Source: CAIWHR01 sp963786625 (GTDB lineage Bacteria > Pseudomonadota > Gammaproteobacteria > Burkholderiales > Casimicrobiaceae). Taken from it: a DNA stretch of 64,000 bases. Within the stretch, counting starts at the first letter, position 1; each line of letters opens with the position of its first letter. The translations under genes were made by a program, and so were the position numbers. Of this stretch, positions 55,172 through 62,397 are shown piece by piece. The notes under the pieces are model-generated. The model did no database searches and was not told where the DNA came from. It was given only the letters and a program-made list of their open reading frames with translations. The stretch covers positions 806,001-870,000 of the forward strand of contig CAWAZS010000004.1 of the NCBI GenBank assembly GCA_963786625.1, read 5' to 3'.

Positions 55172-56861
55172 TCAGAACAACGGCTGGCGCGCCGGACTTT
55201 CGGGGGCCGGCTTCGCCACGCCGCCCGTCGTCAGCCTGTCCGCCTCGCTCACCCAGCCACCGCCCATCGCCTTGTACGTGCTGGCGGCGGAGTTGAAGAC
55301 CGACGCGCGCACGGCGGCGAGCGTCAGCTCGGCGGGAAACAGCGACTGCTCGGCCTGCAGGACGGTCGAGTAGGCGGTATAGCCGCCGTCGTACTGCAGC
55401 TTCGCCAGGCGCGCGTAATCGCGGAGCGCGGCGACCAGGCGCTCCTGCGCCGCGAGCTGCTCCTCGAGCTTCTGCCGGGCCACCAGTGCGTTGTCGACGT
55501 CGGCGAACGCATTCTGGATCGCCAGCCGGTAGTTGAGCAGGGCGGCCTGCTGCGCGGCTTCGGACTGTGCGACCTGGCCGCTGACCGCGCCGAAGGTGAA
55601 GATCGGCCCGACGATCTGGCCCGCGTAGTTCCAGACCCGCGTCGGCCCCTTGAACAGGTCGGAGAGGTCGGTGCTCGAGCTGCCCAGCGCGCCGGTGAGC
55701 GAGATCGTCGGGAAGTAGAGCGCCTTGGCGGCGCCGATCTGCGCGTTGGCTGCGATCAGCGATTGCTCGGCCTGCATGATGTCCGGCCGGCGCTCGAGCA
55801 GCGTGGAAGGCACGCCTGCGGGCACTTTCGGCAGCGGCCAGCGCGTAGATGGACTTGCCCCGCGGGATGGGACCCGGGTTGCGGCCGAGCAGGATCGACA
55901 GCGCACTCTCGGTCTGCGCGATCTGCGACTCGATCTGCGGGATCTGCGCCGCCGCAGTCTCGTACTGCGACTGCGCCTGGGAGACGGTCATTTGCGAAGT
56001 CTGCCCGTACTTGAACTGGAGCTGGTAGAGGCGCACCGATTCGCCGTAGGTGCCGAGCGTGCGCTTCGAGATCGCAAGCTGCTCGTCCAGGCCGCGCAAC
56101 GCGATGTAGTTGGTGGCAACCGCGCTCACCAGCGTCAGGATCACGCCGCGCCGGGCCTCGTCGGTGGCGAGCATGTTCGCCTGCGCCGCCTCGGAAAGGC
56201 GCCGGATGCGTCCCCAGAGGTCGATTTCCCAGCTCGCGCTGAGCAGCGCCTGGTAGGCGGTCTGCGGATTCGGATAGTTCGGAATCACGGCGACGATTCC
56301 GGTGTCGGGGATGCGCGCCTGTTCCCCGTACGCCGAGTAGCCGACCTGCGGGAAGAGCGCCGAGCGGGTCTGCGTGATCACCGCGAGGGCCTGCTCGACA
56401 TTGGCGGCCGCGATCTTGACGCTGAGGTTGTTGGCGAGCGCGGTCTCGATCAGCCCGTCGAGCACCGGGTCGCCGAACTGTTTCCACCACGCGGTGTTCG
56501 CGGTTTCCGCCACCTGCGCGGGCTCGAAGCGGAAGGCGGCCGGCGCGTCGACTTGCGGTCGCACGTAGTCCGGTCCCATCGTGCAGCCTGCAAGTGCCAA
56601 CGCGGCTACGCAAAGGACGGCACCCAATGCGTCCAGCTGAAGCCGGACCCACGGACGGAGTGCCTGCCTTTCATGTGGGGCCGCCTTCAGGCGGCTTCGC
56701 GCGTCCGGCTGAAGCCGGACCCACGGACGGAGCGCTGGCTCCTCATGTGGGGCCGCCTTCAGGTGGCTTCGCGCGTCCGGCTGAAGCCGGACCCACGGAC
56801 GGAGCGCCTGCCTTTCATGTGGGGCCGCCTTCAGGCGGTCGGGCGCGTCGAGGCCGCTCAT
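55172..56861 (-). CDS. NodT-family outer-membrane efflux lipoprotein with repeat-derived N terminus (frame broken once)
   Basis: About 562 residues. The recognisable protein begins at a lipobox ALALAGCTMGPDYVRP and has two OEP repeats with long helices (WWKQFGDPVLDGLIETAL, SWEIDLWGRIRRLSEAAQAN, LLERRPDIMQAEQSLIAANAQIG). Before the lipobox the frame carries ~75 residues that are three 24-residue translations of the dispersed repeat (unit RLKAAPHERQALRPWVRLQP). ATG 56861, three bases after the RND stop, is the only well-placed start, so either the signal peptide is abnormally long or translation starts internally. One extra base near 55832 (Ala written GCCG). Third component of the efflux pump. 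Confidence 0.87.
56631..56840. repeat. 72-bp tandem array of the dispersed palindromic repeat
   Basis: One isolated right arm (56631-56652), two complete 50-bp elements (56675-56724 and 56747-56796) and one left arm (56819-56840), with an exact 72-base period. The linker containing ACGGACGGAG...TCAT is repeated too. The array lies inside the 5' coding end of the NodT-family gene and is fully open in that frame. Second unit has one mismatch (AGGTGG for AGGCGG). Confidence 0.9.
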
Positions 56862-56862
56862 C

Positions 56863-59800
56863 TCAATCACCCTTCGCCGGCGCGGGCGGCGGGCTCGCCG
56901 GCTTCGTCGCCGCCGGTGGCGGCGGAGCAGGGGCGTCCGCCGCCTTGTCCTTGCCCTCGGCGAACCGATCGAACAGGTAGAAGAGCAGCGGCACGTAGAG
57001 CATCGCGAGCGTGGTCTCGCCGATCATGCCGCCGATGATCCCGGTGCCGATCGAGTGCCGGGCGTTGGCGCCGGCGCCCACGGCGAGCGCGAGCGGCAGG
57101 CAGCCGAAGGCGAAGGCGAGCGAGGTCATGATGATCGGCCGCAGCCGCTGCTCGCCGGCCAGCACCGTCGCCTCCATGATCGACTTGCCCTGATGCCGGA
57201 ACTCGACGGCGGCCGAGACGCGCAGGACGGCGTTCTTGGCCCCGAGACCGATCAGCACCAGGAGGCCGATCTGGAAGTAGACGTCGTTCTCCAGGCCGCG
57301 TGCCCAGTTGGTCACGAGCGCGCCGAGGATGCCGAACGGCACCGCGCTCATCACCGCGCCCGGCAGCGTCCACGACTCGTACTGCGCGGCGAGCACGAGG
57401 AAAACGATGATCAGGCCGAACACGAAGGCGATCGTCGAGGTGCCGCCGGATTTCTTTTCCTCGAACGCGAGTCCCGACCAGGCGAACGTGTAGCCCGGCG
57501 GCAGGACCTCCCCGGCGACCGCCTCCATCGCGGCAAGCGCATCGCCGGAGCTGTACCCGGCCGCCGGATTGCCGTTGACCTTCGCCGCGGGAAAGCCGTT
57601 GAAGTGCGGCAGCAGGTCCGGTCCGGCGACCCATTCGGTGCGCACCAGCGCCGACAGCGGCACCATCTCCCCCTTGCTCGAGCGCGTGTACAGGCGCGTG
57701 AGGTCGGCCGGGTCCTGCCGGTACTTCGCGTCGGACTGCACGATCACCCACCAGACGCGGCTGAACTGGTTGTACTGGCTCGCGGTCAGCGAGCCGAACT
57801 GCGCCTGGATCGCGCTGTAGACGTCCTCGACGGGGACGCCAAGCAGCACCGCCTTGTCGCGGTCGACGATCGCGCGCAGCTGCTGCGTGTTCGCGCGGAA
57901 CGTCGACGAGAGGCTCGCGAGCTCGGCGCGCGTGCGCGCCTTCTTCAGGAATTCCTGCGTGAGCTCGTCGAGCCGGGCGGGATCGCCGGCGCCCGTGTCC
58001 TGGATCCAGAACTCGAAGCCGCCGGTCGTGCCGATGCCGGGAATCGGCGGCGGCGCGACGGGGATGACGATCGCCTCGTCGATCGCCTGCGCCTCGCGGT
58101 GGAGGTTCATCAGCACGGCCCGCGCGTTCTGCGCGCGCGCCGACTCGGTCGTCGCGTAACGCTCCTTGAAGTCCTTCAGCGTCACGAAGAAGGCGCCCGC
58201 ATTGGTCTTGAAGCCGCTGTCGAGCAGGCTGTAGCCGGTGATCATCGCGCGCATCTCGACGCCCGGCGTCTTCGCGAGGATCGCGTCGACCTTCTCCGCG
58301 ACCGCCTGCGCCCGGTCGAGGCTCGCCGCCTCGGGCATGATGATCGCGGCCATCACGTAGCCCTGGTCCTCGTTGGGCACGAAGCTCGTGGGCAGCACGG
58401 TGAACAGGTGGTAGATGCTCCACAGGAAGAAGGCGAGCAGCATCAGCGCGACGACCGCGCGCTTGATCGTGAGCTCCACCGCGTGCCCGAAGGCGCGCGT
58501 CACCGCGTCGACCTGGCGGTTGAACCACGCGAAGAAGCCCTTCTGCGGCGGCGGATTGTGCTTCAGCATCAGCGCGCTCATCGCCGGCGTGAGCGTCAGC
58601 GCGACGAATCCCGACACGGCCACCGAGATCACGATCGTGACCGCGAACTGCTTGTAGAGCTGGCCGGTGGTGCCGGGCAGGAACGCCGCCGGGACGAACA
58701 CCGACGACATCACGAGCACGACGGCGACGAGCGAGCTCGCGATCTCGCCCATCGACCTGATCGTGGCCTCCTTCGGCGCGAGATGGTGGTCGTGCATGTT
58801 GCGCTCGACGTTCTCGACGACGACGATCGCATCGTCGACGACGATCCCGATCGCCAGCACCAGCCCGAAAAGCGTGATCAGGTTGATCGAGAAGCCGAGC
58901 GCGAGCATCCCGGCGAAGGTCGTGATCAGCGACACGAAGATCGCGACCGTGCAGATGATCGTCGTGCGGAAGCTCTGCAGGAAGAGATAGACGACCAGCA
59001 CGACCAGCACGACCGCCTCGAGCAGCGTTTTGATCACCTCCTCGATCGACAGCCGCACGAAGTCGTTGGTGTCGAGCGCGACGACGTACTCGATGCCCTC
59101 GGGGAAGCGCGGCTTCATCTCGGCGAGCGTCTTGCGCACGGCGTCCGAGACCTGGAGCCCGTTCGCTCCCGGCTGCAGGTAGACGGCGATCGCCGTCGAC
59201 GGCACGCCGTTCATCTTGGTGTCGACGATGTACTGGCGCAGCCCGACCTCGGCGCGCGCGACGTCGCCGAGGCGCACGATCGCGCTGCCGTCCTGGCTCG
59301 CGCGCAGGATGATCTGCTCGTACTGGCGCGGGTCGGTGAACGGCGCCTGCGTTACCACGGGGAACGTCAGCTCGACCGGCCCGGCGGTGGGCTGCTGGCC
59401 GATCTGCCCGGCGCCGAACAGCGCGTTCTGCGCCTTGATCGCGTTGGCGATGTCGCTGGTCGTGATCCCGAGCGAGGTCATCCGGTCGGGATTCATCCAG
59501 ATCCGCATCGCCTGATCGGGAATGCCCATGATCGACGCCTGGCCTGCGCCAGGCACGCGCTTGATCGCGTCGAGCACGTAGACATTGGCGTAGTTCGCGA
59601 TGTAGTCGGACGAGTACCGGTCACCCTTGCCGTAGATGCCGATCAGCATCATGATCGACGAGGACTTCTTCTGCACCGAGACGCCGAGTTGCGTGACCGC
59701 CGAGGGGAGCTGCGGCAGCGCGAGGTTGACGCGGTTCTGCACCTGCACCTGCGCGATGTCGGGATCGGTGTCGAGCGAGAAGTAGACGGTCAGCGTCAAC

Positions 59801-60063
59801 TGGCCGTTGGCCGAGGAGGTCGACGACATGTAGAGCATGTTGTCGACGCCGTTGATCTGCGCCTCGATCGGCGCCGCCACCGAGTCGGCCACCGTCTTCG
59901 AGTCGGCGCCGGGGTACGTGGCCGAGACGGTCACCTGCACCGGCGTGATCGTCGGGTACTGCTGCACCGGCAGAACGACCATCGCCACCGCGCCGGCGAG
60001 GCAGAGGACGATCGCGACGACGGCGGCGAAGATCGGCCGCTCGATGAAGAAGCGGGAGAACAT
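56863..60063 (-). CDS. HAE1-family RND multidrug efflux transporter
   Basis: 1066 residues, intact, normal AcrB/MexB length. N terminus MFSRFFIERPIFAAVVAIV; proton-relay helix with adjacent aspartates in GIVVDDAIVVVENVERNM; porter domain motifs such as GADSKTVADSVAAPIEAQING and the second-half helix ALVTNWARGLENDVYFQIGLL. It exports hydrophobic drugs, dyes or solvents from the periplasm/inner membrane. Second gene of adaptor-pump-outer membrane factor operon. The C-terminal ~30 residues are Pro/Ala-rich. Confidence 0.97.
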   Translation of the reverse strand: MFSRFFIERPIFAAVVAIVLCLAGAVAMVVLPVQQYPTITPVQVTVSATYPGADSKTVADSVAAPIEAQINGVDNMLYMSSTSSANGQLTLTVYFSLDTDPDIAQVQVQNRVNLALPQLPSAVTQLGVSVQKKSSSIMMLIGIYGKGDRYSSDYIANYANVYVLDAIKRVPGAGQASIMGIPDQAMRIWMNPDRMTSLGITTSDIANAIKAQNALFGAGQIGQQPTAGPVELTFPVVTQAPFTDPRQYEQIILRASQDGSAIVRLGDVARAEVGLRQYIVDTKMNGVPSTAIAVYLQPGANGLQVSDAVRKTLAEMKPRFPEGIEYVVALDTNDFVRLSIEEVIKTLLEAVVLVVLVVYLFLQSFRTTIICTVAIFVSLITTFAGMLALGFSINLITLFGLVLAIGIVVDDAIVVVENVERNMHDHHLAPKEATIRSMGEIASSLVAVVLVMSSVFVPAAFLPGTTGQLYKQFAVTIVISVAVSGFVALTLTPAMSALMLKHNPPPQKGFFAWFNRQVDAVTRAFGHAVELTIKRAVVALMLLAFFLWSIYHLFTVLPTSFVPNEDQGYVMAAIIMPEAASLDRAQAVAEKVDAILAKTPGVEMRAMITGYSLLDSGFKTNAGAFFVTLKDFKERYATTESARAQNARAVLMNLHREAQAIDEAIVIPVAPPPIPGIGTTGGFEFWIQDTGAGDPARLDELTQEFLKKARTRAELASLSSTFRANTQQLRAIVDRDKAVLLGVPVEDVYSAIQAQFGSLTASQYNQFSRVWWVIVQSDAKYRQDPADLTRLYTRSSKGEMVPLSALVRTEWVAGPDLLPHFNGFPAAKVNGNPAAGYSSGDALAAMEAVAGEVLPPGYTFAWSGLAFEEKKSGGTSTIAFVFGLIIVFLVLAAQYESWTLPGAVMSAVPFGILGALVTNWARGLENDVYFQIGLLVLIGLGAKNAVLRVSAAVEFRHQGKSIMEATVLAGEQRLRPIIMTSLAFAFGCLPLALAVGAGANARHSIGTGIIGGMIGETTLAMLYVPLLFYLFDRFAEGKDKAADAPAPPPPAATKPASPPPAPAKGD

Positions 60064-60080
60064 GTTCTGCGGCGCCCCCG

Positions 60081-61586
60081 TTACCTGCCGACGGCGATTT
60101 CGACGCGGCGGGCCTCGCGCTCGCTGCCGGGACCGGTGACGTTCTCCGGCTGCCTGAGGCGCACGCGGTCGGCAGGGATGCCCTCGGCGATCAGCGCGTC
60201 GCGCACGGCGGTCGCTCGCTGTTTCGCGAGCTCGACGTTGGCCGCCGGGTTGCCGGTGCGGTCGGCGAAGCCGGTCACGTCGATCGGGTTCGCGCCGGTC
60301 TTCATGCCGGGCGCGAAGCCCTTGAGCAGCCGGATCGCCTCGGCGTCGAGCGCCGCCTTGCCGGTCGCGAAGTTGACGACCAGCGTCGCCCCGGGCGGGC
60401 GCGCCGCCGGCGCCGCGCCGGCGGTCCCGGGTTTCGGGACGTACGGCGCCGTCTTGACCGTCGCGCCCGGCCCGAGCCGCAGCCCGCCGTCGACGACCAC
60501 GACGTCACCGCCGGAGAGCCCCTGCGTGACGAACCAGTCGTCGCCCTGCCAGTCGCCGACGGTCACCGGACGCAGCTCGGCCTGGCTCTGCTTGTTGACG
60601 ACCCAGACGAAGTGGCCCTTTGCGCCCTGCTGGACCGCGCGCTGCGGGACGAGGATCGCGTTCGGCCGCAGCGCGCCCTTGAGCCGCGTGCGCACGTACT
60701 GGTTCGGCCGCAGCACGCCCTGCGGATTGTCGACCGCCGCGCGGATCAGGAACGTTCCGGTCTGGGCGTTGTACGACGGATCGGCGAACGTGATCCGGCC
60801 GGAGTGCGGGAAGATCGATCCGTCGACCAGCTCGATCTCGACGACGAGAGAATTCGTCCCCGGCAGCCTGAGCACGCCGTTGCGCACGTCGTTGCGCACG
60901 CGCTCGTACTCGTTCTCCGAGATGCTGAAGTTGATCCACATCGGCGTCAGCACGGACACCGTCGTGAGCTGGCTGTTCTGGGCGTTGACGTAGGTGCCGT
61001 CGGCGACCGCCGCGAAGCTGGAAACGCCGGTGACCGGCGAAGTGATCGTCGTGTAGGACAGGTTGAGCTTGGCCTCCTCGAGCTGGGCTTTCGCCTGCTC
61101 GACCGCGGCTGCAGACTGCTCGTACTGGCCCTGCGCGTCGTCGAGATCCTTCTGCGACAGCGCGTTCTGCTGGGCGAGCGGCTTCGTGCGCGCGAGATTG
61201 GCGCGCGCGACCTCGAGGGCGGCCTGATTGCGCTGCAGCGCCGCCGCGGCGCCATCCACCTGCGCCTGGAACGGCTTCGGGTCCATCTGGAACAGCACCT
61301 GACCGGCCTTGACGACCGAGCCTTCCGTGTAGACCCGCTTGTCGAGGAAGCCGGAGACGCGCGCCGCGACGTTGACCGCCTGCGAGCTCTGCGTCTGCGC
61401 GACGTAGGTGGGCGCCACCGGCACGTCGCGCGCGACGACGGTGACGACCGTCACGTCGGCGGGCGGGCGCGCCACGTCCTTCTTCTCCTCCTTGCCGCAA
61501 CCGCCGGTCAGCAGCAGCGCGACGCTCAACGCAACGAGCGGCGGAAGGATGCGCGCCGGGCGCGTCGGGGCGTCGGAGAAATTCAT
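60081..61586 (-). CDS. RND periplasmic adaptor fused to a C-terminal OmpA-like domain
   Basis: 501 residues, intact, about 100 longer than AcrA/MexA. Lipoprotein signal ending LLTGGCGKEE. The lipoyl/hairpin/beta-barrel adaptor (VAARVSGFLDKRVYTEGSVV, long hairpin ~105-175, GALRPNAILVPQRAV) ends near residue 390, then a Pro/Ala linker and an OmpA-like peptidoglycan-binding domain: VVNFATGKAALDAEAIRLL, VTGFADRTGNPAANVELAKQRA, REARRVEIAV. The Asp and Arg residues that bind diaminopimelate in OmpA domains are in FADRTG and SEREARRVEI. The fusion would tie the pump to the cell wall. ATG 61586; operon with pump and outer-membrane factor. Confidence 0.93.
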   Translation of the reverse strand: MNFSDAPTRPARILPPLVALSVALLLTGGCGKEEKKDVARPPADVTVVTVVARDVPVAPTYVAQTQSSQAVNVAARVSGFLDKRVYTEGSVVKAGQVLFQMDPKPFQAQVDGAAAALQRNQAALEVARANLARTKPLAQQNALSQKDLDDAQGQYEQSAAAVEQAKAQLEEAKLNLSYTTITSPVTGVSSFAAVADGTYVNAQNSQLTTVSVLTPMWINFSISENEYERVRNDVRNGVLRLPGTNSLVVEIELVDGSIFPHSGRITFADPSYNAQTGTFLIRAAVDNPQGVLRPNQYVRTRLKGALRPNAILVPQRAVQQGAKGHFVWVVNKQSQAELRPVTVGDWQGDDWFVTQGLSGGDVVVVDGGLRLGPGATVKTAPYVPKPGTAGAAPAARPPGATLVVNFATGKAALDAEAIRLLKGFAPGMKTGANPIDVTGFADRTGNPAANVELAKQRATAVRDALIAEGIPADRVRLRQPENVTGPGSEREARRVEIAVGR

Positions 61587-61749
61587 GGCAGAGCCTTCGT
61601 GGCGATGCGGGCAGTACGGGAAATATCCGGCCGGAAAGGGCACGGAAAACGCGCACTTTACAGGGAGACGCCGGAAGCTGTCGACGCGCCGGCTCGTCGC
61701 GCGGGTTCCGAAAATGCCGAATTCGTGGAGTGCCGGCGCGCACGGACAA

Positions 61750-61763
61750 TTGACGAGAGTCAA
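61750..61763. promoter_or_regulatory. FNR/CRP-type box TTGAC-N4-GTCAA between efflux operon and hypothetical gene
   Basis: TTGACGAGAGTCAA, a perfect interrupted palindrome in the 249-base divergent gap. It could act on the efflux operon (start 61586, minus strand) or on the gene at 61836, whose -10 element lies 33 bases away. Confidence 0.55.
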
Positions 61764-61795
61764 CGGCCGGCGCCCGAACCGGGTTGGCACAGGGA

Positions 61796-61801
61796 TATAA
61801 T
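61796..61801 (+). promoter_or_regulatory. Consensus -10 element TATAAT
   Basis: A perfect sigma-70 -10 hexamer, 35 bases before the ATG at 61836, in an otherwise GC-rich context. A matching -35 hexamer is not obvious, which fits activator dependence, possibly through the box at 61750. Confidence 0.6.
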
Positions 61802-61835
61802 TCACGGGTACTCAACCAAGTCGAAAGGACATTCC

Positions 61836-62310
61836 ATGCGCAAGCTGCACCTCGCACTCCTCGCCGCCGCTGTCGTTACCGGCGCGGCGCTCGCCCAGAC
61901 TCCTGCCCCGGCCCCTGCCAAGGCACCCGCTGACCACGACGACGGCGGCCGGTACGGTCGTCAAGGCCGTCCAGCCCGGCCTGTTCGAGGTGGCCGGCCC
62001 CCGCGTCAACGACGTCATCGCCGTCGGCATCCAGAAGATCACCGCGACGCCCGGCAAGGGCGGCCGTTCGATCGCGGTGCAATCGCCGTGGGGCAACAGC
62101 TACTGGGGCTGGCCCAAGAACGTGAAGCCCGTCGCCTTCACCATCGAGACCGGCAAGCCGCGGGCGGCGCGACGATCAGCGCGCCCGGCTTCACGGAGGC
62201 CAGCCAAGGCCGATTACAGGGCGTCGATCGAGGCCGTCGTTCCCTTGGCGATCGCCAGCACCAAGCAAAGCAGGAACTGGATGGAAACAGGCGCGCCAGG
62301 CGGGAATTGA
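61836..62310 (+). CDS. Small secreted protein of unknown function (frame broken about four times)
   Basis: About 156 residues after correction. Signal peptide (LHLALLAAAVVTGAALAQ), a short Pro/Ala stretch, then TVVKAVQPGLFEVAGPRVNDVIAVGIQKI, here abbreviated to its clearest part VNDVIAVGIQKITATPGKGG, and WGNSYWGWPKNVKPVAFTI. Extra bases near 61930, two near 62160 and one near 62205 must be removed to keep one frame to the TGA at 62308. GAAAGGA precedes the ATG. I do not recognise the family; the periplasmic location is inferred from the signal peptide. Confidence 0.65.
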
Positions 62311-62366
62311 CGCCTGCGCGGCCAACCGCGATGTCGCCATCGCGGGTCGCGCTCAGTTCGATCGAG

Positions 62367-62396
62367 ACCCCCGGTGCGAGCCGGGGGTTCTTGTTT
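62367..62396. terminator. Intrinsic terminator between convergent genes
   Basis: ACCCCCGG (62367-62374), loop TGCGAG, CCGGGGGT (62381-62388), followed by TCTTGTTT. A typical terminator for the plus-strand gene at 61836; it is two bases from the end of the SulP gene on the other strand. Confidence 0.85.
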
Positions 62397-62397
62397 A

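Noticed and set aside
56631..56840. CRISPR array or VNTR minisatellite unrelated to other loci
   Set aside because: The repeats are 72 bases with no unique spacers, and the units contain the same double-hairpin element found at other loci.
61750..61801. Classical FNR class II promoter for the gene at 61836
   Set aside because: The box centre is about 40 bases from the -10 element, not the ~30 expected for class II, so I list box and -10 separately and leave the target open.
2187..62310. Programmed ribosomal frameshifting as explanation of the broken genes
   Set aside because: There are too many sites in unrelated genes, no shared slippery heptamer, and the shift is always compatible with an extra base at a degenerate codon position.
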